Shown: positions 1 through 10,843 of the stretch, piece after piece
Position numbering within the stretch: position 1 is the stretch's first letter
How the letters are laid out: the number at the start of each line of letters is the position of its first letter
Assembly (NCBI GenBank): GCA_002150815.3
Contig: NDFF03000119.1
Coordinates: forward strand, 1-64,000
Direction: 5' to 3'
DNA length: 64,000 nucleotides
Source of the DNA: Grammothele lineata
Taxonomy: Eukaryota > Basidiomycota > Agaricomycetes > Polyporales > Polyporaceae
Translations under genes and position numbers: made by a program
The notes under the pieces: generated by a model
The model's database searches: none
The model's input: only the letters and a program-made list of their open reading frames with translations
Told to the model about the DNA's origin: nothing

Positions 1-476
1 CTAGCCCTATGTACATTGTTTTAGACATATCTCAATCGTTTTTGGACGGATTTACGTGCGAAAGGGCGCGTTAGAAAGGGGTTTAATAGGGCTTTCAAAC
101 GAGCCCACACGCGCCGGAATTGGACCAGCGGTTATGAATGGGGGCCATGTGCTCCTCCTGCCCCCAACGGAGACACAACTGTAGTTGAGTCAAATCCGCT
201 TCAATTGGTTGAAAACTGGAAATTCTACTAGGAACAGTGTGTTCTTATAGATCTAGAAACTTACATTGAAATGTTCATGAGTTATTAGCCTCAAAATGCC
301 TTCCTGCCTCCTGGGGCAGGAGGAGCACATGGCCCCCATTCATAACCGCTGGTCCAATTCCGGCGCGTGTGGGCTCGTTTGAAAGCCCTATTAAACCCCT
401 TTCTAACGCGCCCTTTCGCACGTAAATCCGTCCAAAAACGATTGAGATATGTCTAAAACAATGTACATAGGGCTAG
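1..476. repeat. Fold-back (long terminal inverted repeat) element
   Basis: Bases 1-164 are the reverse complement of 313-476, by eye without mismatches; the arms start and end with CTAGCCCTATG / CATAGGGCTAG. They enclose a 148-base spacer (165-312) with no coding potential. Two 164-bp arms around a short non-coding centre fit a non-autonomous fold-back or MITE-type transposon. The left arm touches the window edge, so it may extend further and no target-site duplication can be checked. Confidence 0.85.
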
Positions 477-510
477 TGTCATATTCCCACCACTTCCCAC
501 CCTTTTAATG

Positions 511-585
511 CCCTCGTAGCTCAGTTGGATTACCTCCTGCTGTTGTTTTTGGACATCGCAGGTTCGAATCTGCGTCGTTGGGGCC
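511..585 (+). repeat. tRNA-derived sequence (SINE head or tRNA relic)
   Basis: The stretch carries an A-box-like TAGCTCAGTTGG and a B-box-like GGTTCGAATCT with a good T-arm (CGCAG/CTGCG). The D-stem partner (GAGC) is missing, no convincing anticodon stem forms, and the acceptor ends pair only partly. It is therefore unlikely to be a working tRNA gene. It could be a tRNA-derived SINE head, since the internal pol III promoter boxes are kept and a non-tRNA tail rich in ATGCAT words follows to about 690. It starts 34 bases after the fold-back element. Confidence 0.45.
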
Positions 586-3500
586 TTTTGATCATCCATC
601 AAATTAGTGATGGATGCATCTTTCAAGGTGCATTGGGAGGGTGCATACTTAGTATTGGTATGCATCCAATACGGATGCATCCCCGCTACTGAAGTATTAC
701 GAACAGTCGAAACAGTCGTGAATAGGGCCTGATGTACACAGAAGTGCATGGAACTCGGTGCACAGCTCTGCATTCCATGCACCATCAGGCTCATTTGACA
801 CCCTTTCGCCCATAAGTTCCTCAATTCTTGATGGATCTGGCTGGTTCTGGGCTTCATTTAAAGCTATGTAGTGGGGCTTTGCGCTGATATAAATTTTGTC
901 ATGATTAAAAGGCATCAATGACATGTAGGTAAGCAGGAGGGCTTCCACACAGATATGTATGGGCGCATTGGTGAAGATCTTCAATAGTAGCTTGAAGTAT
1001 CTCAGCATATAGTATACATATAGAACATACTAACTACCAAGATGCGCCCATGTATCTTGCTTAGAACTGAGTTGAGAGGGGTAGGGAACATCTGGTGAGG
1101 GGAGGGCAGTGAGTACTACACAATGGTAGTGAGAGTCTCGGAGCTATCGGTGCAGGTGTGCCCTACCTACTATGTGATAATTCAAAATAGAACTAAGAGA
1201 TACATTAAGATGCAGTGGATATAGAACATCCGGAAGCATTATGCCCTCCCGGAAGAGAATGCTCAGTGCTGCTGGATTGGAGGCTTGTATCACTAATACA
1301 ACTAGTGGAGTAAGCATGATATATCATTATGTTCTACTGTACAAAAAATCGCGCGGAGCGGACACGAGGGGGAGGAGATAGTCGAGCTCATCGTGCCCGA
1401 CAGTGAGCACGAGTGCAGGCGCGATGAGCGCCGACCAGTGGGCGCGCGGGGTGCGACAGCGGCAACAGTGTGGCGCTGGTGATGCCAGCTCCCGGCGATG
1501 TTCCCACAGGCGAGCTCCTAAGCGCTGGGGGACTTGTCGCGCCCGAGACAAGTGCTGTTTGCTGAGTGAATTGCTGGGTCGGGGGAGCATAAATATCCCT
1601 AGCTAATTAGCTACGTGTTCGCGTCCCCAACCCTTAACTAAAATGTTGGGTTAATGGTGACGCCCAGGTGTGTGAGAGGGGGGTTGCAGCAGCACTGCAC
1701 TGAGTATAGGGACCATGCCATCCTTTGGCTCACACGTTACAGAAACGCGCAGGATTCCGGCACAGGGCTCGGGGCACTGCAAAGAGAGGATGAATGTTCT
1801 CGCGAATCTCCAACCCTTCATTGTTGGCATGCGCCCGGCTGCGGCTTCATAACTGCTGACCCACCGCGACTCTCGTGGAGGATGAGGCCAGGGTAGCGCG
1901 CCGCGGCGCGATCACGATCTCCCGATCACATCGGGACCAGCGGCACGCAACGGGCCACCCCTGCAGGGCGTGCGACAGAGCGCACACTTCTCTCAAAGTA
2001 CGGCGCACTCAGGCCGTTGGCAGACCATTGCAAACCCTAGCATGCACCTTGGCCCACAGAGCATGCCCCATCGAACCTTTGTGATTTTTGGCAGGCTTGC
2101 CGCCGATTGAAGTCGCACAGCCCTTGTCCCCGCTCACGTGGCTTCTCCTACCACTGTACCCACTACACATAGTACTATGTACATATTGTTAGTGAATCAA
2201 GCACGGCATTATAGCAGCCTCTACCCCGGTGGATGCTAGTGGACTCGCCCAAGGGCTGCGTGTTGATAATGCGGACGTGTTACAGGCTAAACCCGGTTGT
2301 ATCTATGTGTATGCTCGCGTTGTACATATTATGTAGCACAGCTTCTACCAGGTCACCTCATGCAGCTGCAATAGGACCAGTCTTTGGCACCGTCTTGATC
2401 GGTCTTTACGAATTATTTTGGGCTCTGCCAATTTTGATAACCGGTATTGATGACGGCGAGGACTGGATAGCTATTAGCGCGACTCGGAGTGATGGTTTCC
2501 CGGTGATCTCCCTTTACCCCGGAAATCTGTGATCTTCTCAGCCTTAGCCAACGTAACCCACAGCTGTCCCTATTGTCCCAGAGTTGAATCTGTTTATTGA
2601 ATTGCTAGTGCTAGTACTACTCCCCACAGCTGCGGCTGGGTCCATACGCCGTCACCGAGCCCGAGCCCATACACCATCCGGTTCCGTCCCTGCGCTCTCC
2701 ATACGTCACGTCTTTGCACCTCCTGTCTCAGCCTGGAGCCCGATGGGGCGACTAGGAATTACATCATACCCCATCCAACCTTGTCTCCTCGAGCCCCCGT
2801 TGCTGTTCGGAGTTCTTGAGGCCTGCGGACGCCGTACTAGAAGCGAACCGTAGTGCTCGAACTGCGCCGCCTTCCCTCAGCCTGTTCATATTATTGTCTC
2901 AGTGTTCTGAGCTCTCAAGGTGCATCCGTTTTTGTGGCGCGTATGTTCGAAAGCACGAATGGTATTGCACTGCAGTCGCTGTACTGCTCCGCTCACCGGT
3001 CCTAAAGAGTCTCAGCGGTGCCATGCGAGTTGACGTGTATGGGAGTTGTCAATGTTTGGGGAATGGGGAGATATATTTAGCAGGCTTAACCGCTCATGGG
3101 GTACTAGTGGCTAACTTGAAGCTTGAGATAATGGGCTTGTGAGGGCGATATCGAGATTCGGAAGCAGAGGTAGCATAGCCATGTAGATGCAATAGTAGTG
3201 CAGTGGTTGTGAGATGGTAGACCGCAGCGGTGAGTGTCCAGCGTGCGGCGGCCACGTGGCCGAGTCACCCATGGTGCGTGGGATAATAGTGGCCATCAGC
3301 GGCTACGAACCTCAGCTCGCCGGGGGTGTTAGGTGGTGTTTCAGCCGGCAGCCCGGGGTGGGGTGGATCTTCCAGTGGCAAGTTGAAAAGTGTAGGCGCT
3401 GGGCTCATATGATTCGCTCACCCTTGTTCGCCTCCACTCCTATCGATGTACTAGTTTGTAGTAGTGAGCAGCGAAATTAGGTCGCCGAATGAACGCGAGG

Positions 3501-4115
3501 CTCGAATCGCAGGTCACCGGTGACTGGTAATCTGGGAGGAGGAGGAGGGCGAGTTTTCGGAACAAAACTCGGTCTTCAGGAACGCACTCATCGGCAAGTC
3601 TGTACTCCGCGGGACCCTCTAGAACCGCCATATAGCGCCAATCGGACAGAAAGAATCGGGTATACAGCAAGTGTCTCCATCTCGGCACGACTCATAAGTA
3701 TGCTGATGTAGCCAAAGCCAAGGCTATGGAATCGGCTGAGGGCGGCCCCCTAACCCCGAGGCACAGATAACTCCTTTTAGAACCTAAGCGACCTTACGGT
3801 GTGAGACGACAGACAAAGACGGGCCCGATAAGATTAACTCGGGCTGTCTACACCACCCTGGCTCTACAGGCGAGACGCCGGGAGCCCGCAGCGGCTGCTG
3901 TGCGCGCGCGACTATGGTTCAACTTTGTGCGTTATGCCGTGCACAGAAACAAGGCGCTACCTAGTGAGCATCGTATATTAGGCCAGAGACGGACGAAGAC
4001 GAGCAGAACATACCGATCCATTCCGACACCGAGCTTCAGAAGACGATTCCTCCGACCTCTCCTCTCGCCGTTGTCCAACCTTTCCTCCCCCCCATTCCCC
4101 AAGTGTACATTGCGT
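586..4115. other. Gene-poor stretch, no supported gene
   Basis: Only short, mutually overlapping ORFs with no recognisable domain are present. The one clear structure is a hairpin at 727-790: outer arms GCCTGATG/CATCAGGC and inner arms GTGCATGGA/TCCATGCAC. A looser inverted pair around GGGCGCAT lies near 955 and 1045. The ORF reading into the next gene opens at 3801, but its part before 4116 looks like leader sequence. Confidence 0.5.
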
Positions 4116-4796
4116 ATGTACAGACACCGCCCCGAAGTCTATCTCCCTGTGTTACCCATCATGCTCCCCTCCCAAACGATTGTCGGTGATACTATGCCTC
4201 GCATTGAAATAATTACGCGAGTCGGTATTATGCCCTCCCAGAGACGCCAAGCACTTCCAATTGCTCCCGCCAACTTCAACGGTGTCTCGATAACCAACAT
4301 CCTCTGCGGCTTCGTTGAGAGGCCCGACGATGGAGCGTTTGAGATTTCGACACAAGCCGCATACTTCACCGGAAGACTCAAGAAAGCGGAGATCCGCTTT
4401 CATATTCCCGACCTCGACGAGCCTCAATGGAAGCAAGTAAGAGCGTGGACATCTACCGGGAGGGTCATGACTCGGAGAGAGTTAGCGACCACCATTGCGA
4501 GTAGGCTATACAGCATGTCTGTGAGTATGATGTGTCGATGCCGGTATACCGTAGACACTCACGCGTATACTAGGTCCCGTTGGACCTCGACATGGACCTG
4601 ATGCTGCCTGTCAACTGCTGTGTTCATATCAGCGGGGAACTCATACCGCTGAGAGAGCTGATGCTCTTAGAGGTGAGATAATGTCGTTCTTTCCGTTTGA
4701 GCTGACAGTATGGAGCTGAATCTCTAAAACCAGGTACGATGGGTGACCAAAGGAACCATGGAGGTCATACTGGGCCGCGCTCGGGCTGTGGGGTAG
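4116..4796 (+). CDS. Hypothetical protein, three exons
   Basis: I do not recognise this protein. Exons 4116-4520, 4574-4672 and 4734-4796 join in frame with good GTGAGT/GTGAGA donors and TAG/CAG acceptors (introns of 53 and 61 nt), giving about 188 residues. The first exon ends on a codon boundary and the later exons stay open (SGELIPLRELMLLE, then VRWVTKGTMEVILGRARAVG). This is strong evidence that the splicing is real. The chain is mixed alpha/beta in character, with no signal peptide or clear membrane span. The start at 4116 was chosen because the upstream open frame (from 3801) is arginine-rich and UTR-like; an internal Met at 4161 is an alternative. The next gene starts about 490 bases downstream on the same strand. 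Confidence 0.55.
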
Positions 4797-5164
4797 AGGC
4801 GCGTAGACGCAGAAGGTCCAAGAGACATACTAGGGGATACACTGGCAGCAAACTTGCCATGAGACGTCAGGCAGTGGCGAGCGTGGGCTCATTAGCGGGG
4901 ACGATGCGGAGAAAAACTTAGAGAAAATACTAGCATACGAACTGAGACATAATCGCTATACCGTATAATGACGATCGAAGGAGAGTCGAGGAAGAGGACT
5001 GGACGGAGATGCGCGCGCGTGGCAGTACTAGTAGTGGCGGGCGTGTGAATGGAATCCATATCTAGCAACTCCAACAGACCGGAAATCCGCGTGCTCGACG
5101 TGCAACTTCGGTCCCGCGCCGCGCGTGCCTTCGACTCGTCGTCCACGTTCCCCGCGTCCAGCGC

Positions 5165-5215
5165 GCTCTCTACGTCGCTCCTTTCTCCCGCTCACCTTTT
5201 TCTCCTTTCTGTGCT
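5165..5215 (+). promoter_or_regulatory. Pyrimidine-rich leader tract of the ABC gene
   Basis: A CT-rich run (TCTACGTCGCTCCTTTCTCC and onward) lies 70-120 bases before the chosen ATG of the ABC transporter. Such tracts are common just before transcription starts in filamentous fungi. No TATA box is seen. The function is inferred from position only. Confidence 0.3.
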
Positions 5216-5282
5216 GTTTTATCGCCCAAACGCGACCGCACATCAGACCCTGCGCTTGCTCCTCCACCTCTCGCGCAACACA

Positions 5283-8200
5283 ATGGCAAAAGGTGGCCGC
5301 TGGGGACGTCCGCGCACCAGTAAACGGAAAGGCACCTTCGACCCGGATGACGCCGCCCGCGTGAAGCATACGCGCGTCGGCGTATGGGATCTATACGAGG
5401 AGGTGAAGCCGAACGTGCAGCACATCCCCGGGTCGTCGTGGCTGGAGAGGGCATACGAGGTGTACGAGTGCATGCCGTACATGCTGCGCATGGTTCGGGA
5501 TATCCTGGCGGTACGGAGCTGTGTGTATATCCTGGTAGCCTACGGAGTAGTGGAAGTGCTGTCGTCGTTGATCCCGGCGGCGTCGCTCTGGTATGTTTCC
5601 TTGTTGTTGACATGATGCGCGATCTCATCCCTCCTGCTAGGTACTCGGGCCAGTTGATCCACATCGTACGTCCCTCCCTCCTCCCGCGCCAGCCTCCATA
5701 CCGACTCTCCGCTCCCTCCAAGCGGTCACCTCCCCACCCTGTTATCAGACGCTAGATCTGACACCTCCGCGCGCACCCTCCGCTGACCCTCGCCCCCTCC
5801 GCGCAGCTCCAAACAGCCATCGACACCCGCCAAGTCGACGCCGACGTCCTCTTCCGGATCTGCCTCGGCCGCGTCCTCTGCTCCGCCCTCCGCCGCCTCC
5901 TCTCCCACTGCGCCACCCGCCTCCGCGCGCCCCTCGCCCGCCGCCTCCGCGCCCACTTCTCCTTGCACCTCTTCCGCGCCCGCGCGCGCCTCGACCTCCC
6001 CACCTTCGGCGACCCGCGCGTCCAGCGGCAGCTCGAGGACGCGAGCAGCGCGTCGTCGGGGAGCATCGCGTATGATTGTGTCGTCATGGCGGCGGGGATC
6101 GTAGCGGCGCTCGTGCAGGTGGTGAGCCAGGTGGGGGTGTTGGCGAGGGTGTTGGGAGGGCAGAGGGACGGGTGGGTGTTGGCGCTGATGAGCTTTGGGA
6201 CGTCGATGAGCGATTGGGTGTCGAGGTGGGGTGGGTTGACGATGGAGAGAGGTGAGTACTTATGTTTTTGGTTTGTGCGCGTGATTGTTGTGAGTGGGTT
6301 GGGTGCGGATAGCGGCTGTATGTGCGTCGTGCGCGGTCACGAAGGTGGCAGAGGGCTTTTCGCAGCGAATGGGGTTGCGTTGAGGGTACGGCACGCGTCG
6401 CGCCCGCTCTCTAGACGTGTCGCGCATGCGAAGACTCGCGTTCCCTGCTAGATTGCATGCATGCAAACGCGTTCGCTAACTCGGTTCTAGTATGGGCCGC
6501 CACAACGAAGGACAAGGACTACATCCAGATGGTCGGCATGAAGCACGTCGTCAGCAACCCCGAGCACCGCAAGGAGTTCATCACAGGCAACCTGGCCGAG
6601 TTCATGACCAACGGTGCGCCATCCCCGCGTCCTTGTCCTTGCCGCTTTTCGCACTCGCGCTGACGGGTGGACGTGGGGCAGAATTCAAGGAAGTCTCGCA
6701 GCGCGTCGGCCCCGACAACGCGGTCGACTTCTCTGAGATCCGCCGCGAGTCGCTCAACAAAGAACGACTGACGCTCTTTGGGCTGCTCAAGGACCCGCTG
6801 CACGAGCTTCCCCAGGTGCGTCTCTTACCCCCTTCGTTGCGCGTGTTCCAGCCTAGGCTGACCAGCCCGTTCCCGCCCCCAGATCGTCTTCACCCTCCGC
6901 TCAATCCAACACCCCTCCTCCATGCCCGCCTCCCTCGCCTCCCTCAACCTCCTCCAATCCACCTCCGCCCACTTCGCCTTCACCCTCTGGCGCCTCTTCG
7001 ACCAGACCCGCTCCGTCTCCGACCAGCTCGCCGCCGTCCGCCGTTTGTACTCCGTCGCGTCCATCCCGAATCGCATTGAGGACGGGACGAAGGCGTTCCC
7101 GGAGGACGCAGAGAAGGTGCGGAGGAGGGGGGTGCGGCTGGAGTTTAGGGGCGTGAGCTTTAGGTATCCCGGGGCGAGGGAGTGGGCGTTGAGGGGGGTG
7201 AGCTTTAGGATCGAGGCGGGGCAGTTGTGTGTGAGTGCTCGGCTCTTGAATTGCAACTATATGCTGCCCACATGAGCTGACGCGGGGCCAGGTGATCGTG
7301 GGCGCGAACGGCTCGGGCAAGAGCACGATCTTGAAGCTCGTCGTGCGGCTGTACGACCCCGAGGAGGGCCAGATCTTGCTCGACGGACACGATATCCGCA
7401 CGTTGAAGATGTTCGACCTCCGCCAGGCCGTCGCTGTGCTCTTTCAGGACTACACGCACTTCCCTCTTTCCGTGCGTTTCCCTCTCCTTCCCTTCTCCCC
7501 TCCTTCCTTCTCCCCTCCCCCCTTTTGTTGCGCTTTTGCTCACGTTCCCCTCCGCACACACAGATTAGAGACAACGTCGCCCTCGGCGACCCCGCCCACT
7601 TCCGCTCCCCTACGCACGTCGAGCGCGCCCTCGCCCTCGGCGGCGCCTCTGCCTTCGTCGCCCGCTTACCCGACGGCGCGGACACCTACCTCGACCGGCC
7701 CGTGAGGGACTATTTTTCGGCCCTGCCGGAGGGGACGACGTCGCTGTTTGGGAGGAAGGTGGATTATGCGGGGGTTAGGGGGGCGGTGAGGGGCGGTGGC
7801 TCTGGGGGAATGGGTGGAGGTGGGGGAATGGGTATGGGAGGGGGCATGGGAGGGGAAGGAGGGGAGGGGGAGGTAGCGTTGAGCGGGGGCCAGATGCAAA
7901 GGCTCGCGGTGAGCAGAACTTTCATGCGCGCGGTGGTGGCGGAGGACGCGCGGGTGGGGCTGTTGTTGTTTGACGAGCCGAGCGCGTCGTTGGACCCGAC
8001 TGCTGAGCATGGTGCGTCCCCGTCCGCGTCTTTTTGGGTGTGGTGTGTGTTGGGGGGAGGCGCTGACGAAAGGGCCGGGGGGGACAGATCTGTTCGGCCG
8101 GTTGAGAGAGCTGAGGGGCAACAAGACGATGGTGTTCTCTTCGCACCGCTTTGGGAGCCTCACGAGGCACGCGGACCTTATCCTGTACGTCTCCCTTCCT

Positions 8201-8409
8201 CCTTTCCCCTTCTCCCCCTTCCTCCCCTTCCTTTCCGTCATCCTCCCTTCTCCCCGCCCTCGTGGAGATGCTGAGATGCTGACACGTGGACGCGCGAAAG
8301 GTACATGAACGACTCCGCCATCGTCGAGGCGGGCACGCACGACGAGCTGATGAAGAGGCAGGGCGAGTACGCGCGGATATGGATGTTGCAGGCGGAGGCG
8401 TTCTTGTGA
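5283..8409 (+). CDS. ABC transporter, exporter type with one ATP-binding domain
   Basis: Ten exons join in frame: 5283-5590, 5641-5665, 5807-6251, 6491-6613, 6682-6815, 6883-7230, 7292-7471, 7564-8011, 8088-8184, 8301-8409 (about 738 residues). The N-terminal half carries hydrophobic stretches ([34 protein letters not shown]) in the place of an exporter membrane domain, but it is weakly conserved. The C-terminal ATPase is complete: Walker [10 protein letters not shown] at about residue 465, Q-loop LFQD, signature LSGGQMQR at about 627, Walker B LLLFDEP followed by SASLD, and the switch His in FSSHRFG at about 690. A Gly/Met-rich insert of about 27 residues sits just before the signature motif. 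One ATPase per chain suggests a half-transporter acting as a dimer; substrate unknown. An upstream in-frame Met at 5049 would add a UTR-like extension. A decayed paralogue lies at 21.8-22.2 kb. Confidence 0.85.
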
Positions 8410-8629
8410 TCGGGACGTGGGTGTGGGCACTCGTCCTTCGTCGAGCGTGGTGATGTACTATGTAGGTCGCGTTATGAATGCTCACGAATGAGGACGTCTA
8501 GACGGTCATGCTGCTGAACGATGTTGTATACATGAGGTGCTAACTACACAGTGGCGACAACAGAATCACCACGCCCACCAGGCCAGATACGACTATCAAG
8601 CATACAAGCAGGTACAGCATAGAGCACAA

Positions 8630-10636
8630 TCAACACAACCACCACGACTCCTCCATCTTCGGCACTTCCGGCGTCGCCAACAACCAATACTTCTGCGTCT
8701 GCTCGACGCCCCACCTCTCCCTCCGCGGCGCGAACTCGCTGAACTCTTTGTTGGGGGGGACGACCTGCAGCTCCTCCACGTGCCGCTCGAGCACGTTGAA
8801 CGCGCGCGCGCCCTCGGGCAGAGGGGGCAGGGGAAGCTCGGCGCCGCGGTTCAGGAGCGGGGAGCGGTACCCGCAGAGAGGCTGGATGGCGAGCAGCTGC
8901 AGGCGCGGGAGGCCCACGAGTGAGCGGGCAGCGAGCATGTCGTCGAGGATCTCCGCGAGGTATTGGAGGACATGAGCGGAGGTGCATTCGGCTGCAATGC
9001 GCAACGAGCGGAGACGCGGGCATAGTGTTGTTGGGGGGACGTCCGCGTCGTCGGCGGGGTCGGGCTCGGGGTCGTCGGTAGCAACCTGGGGAGTGAGCGC
9101 GGTGCAGAGGACGAGTATTTGTTCTTGCAGCGGCCCCATCGGTGAGTAGGATTTCAGTCCAACGTACAGCTCCTCCAGGTTGTGCATATGCCTTAGAAAC
9201 GACGGGAGGGAATGGGCGTGGAGGTCACGGACTGAGAAGCGGAGAGACAGGATAGAGTGTAGTGGGATTACGCTAGGCAACCCGGAGAGGAAGCTGTGGT
9301 CCCAATCCGGTTCTGCATCCCCAATGACCACGTCGCCCTCCCCGTTCAAGAGCAGACCTGACATCGGGCCGTCCATGACGAAGTCGATAGAACTGCTATA
9401 TCCGAGTACGTCGAGGTGTGTTGCGGCACTGGGGTTGGTGAAGGTTCGGGTGATGAGCCCGCTGAGGCCGGCGACGGGCATGTCCAAGCAAAGGATTTGG
9501 CCGACAAAACGTGTATGTCGCAAGGAGGGGAAAATGAGATGGGACAGGATGGCGGCAATGGAGAGATAGTCGCATCCTGTGATTGTCAGAGAATGGACGT
9601 CCTTGAGGGTCACCTCTGGGGTTTCAAAGGATATCGTTACGGGCCCCTCGGTGCGCCGGTCGGTGATTCCCGATAATAGGAGGACTTGTAGGCGTGGCAT
9701 CCGCGATAGAAGACGTATAACGCTGTCAAGATTTGCATCTTCTGGGGTGGAAAAGAGGCCGATGGCGAAATGGGTGAGGTTCGTGAATTGGTTTGTCGGG
9801 AAACTGGGCACAGACCCGATGAGGGCAAGTGCTTTGAGGGATTGTCCGCCTCCGTTCAACATAGAAACTTCGGCAGAAAACACTTCTTCCGGAGGGGACC
9901 TCGATTCGTACACCAATATCAAGCAATCGAGCTGTGGGACGTCGAAGGGAAGGGATACGTTGTGACTACGGTTGAGACGACTGATTCGAAGCTCGAGACG
10001 ACGCAGGGTCGGCGCGCAATAGGGAATGACTGCTTCAGCACTGAGATTCCGGGTCCTGGATCGTTCTTCGATTAAGGCCAGGAAAAGGGGGGCAGAGCGC
10101 GACCGTCGTAGAAAGGCCACGAGTTGTTCGTCATTCCCATGATTGATGTACCCCCAGAGCGGGGAGCAGCTAAGTGCGACGGCTCTCCAGTGCCGACACA
10201 CGCAGGAGAGACGAATGATAGAGTGCATGTACGACTCATCCCGTGGGTCAAAAGTTGTGGTCGAGCGAAGGTAGATGAGGGGACGCGTCTCGCAGCTTTC
10301 GAGAAGCCGGTCGAATATGGCGAGCAGGAGTTCTTGCGGCAACTTATTAATATTCGTGCATTTGTTAATCCGTTCGTAGATGCGGGTCTGCAAAGTCGAC
10401 GCTATATCGATGAGTTCAAGAAGCTGTGGTAACCCAGTGTGTTAACCCCAGGCGCACATATGTCTCCACTAGCGTTAGGGGTCGTACCTTTGTATGGCTA
10501 GAACGTAGTGGAATGTCAGAGATCATGTCATTAGAGTCTAACTCATACGGTCGACGTACCTCATGCGCTGACGGTCTGCGGCATCATATTCCCCACTAGC
10601 GTCGTCAATGAGACGAAGGAGGTCTGAGTTCCCCAT
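8630..10636 (-). CDS. F-box protein with leucine-rich C-terminal region (1)
   Basis: Reading leftwards, exons 10636-10560 (77 nt), 10497-10488 (10-nt microexon) and 10423-8630 join in frame to about 626 residues. The F-box lies at about residues 55-105 (KLPQELLLAIFDRLL ... LSCVCRHWRAVALS ... PLWGYI). A long leucine-rich region follows and the chain ends with a WxV...YW motif. F-box proteins bind Skp1 through the F-box and present substrates to the SCF ubiquitin ligase; the C-terminal repeats presumably bind the substrate, which is unknown. The microexon gives the residues SHTK and is supported by matching microexons in three other family members. The gene converges with the ABC transporter (220 bases between stops) and follows the next F-box gene by about 200 bases, same strand. 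Confidence 0.85.
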
Positions 10637-10843
10637 ATCGACAATGAGAAAGCTCGCAGATAGTGGTCGAACTCAAACCGAGGAACGAGGCGTCAAATTC
10701 ATGCATGCGTTACGTTCTATCCATGACCACGCGGCAGCACGTGCGATCTCATCCAGGCCTAGACTCTTCGCTCTACGTAATGGGACACCCACATCGTTGA
10801 CTTGTTTCTACGACCATTCCGCACACTAGACGTTACATGCGGC

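Noticed and set aside
511..585. Functional tRNA gene
   Set aside because: D-stem and anticodon stem cannot be formed; only the T-arm and box words are kept.
3801..4115. N-terminal extension of the hypothetical gene
   Set aside because: Arg/Ser/Pro-rich low-information sequence typical of a leader; the conserved-looking part begins near 4116.
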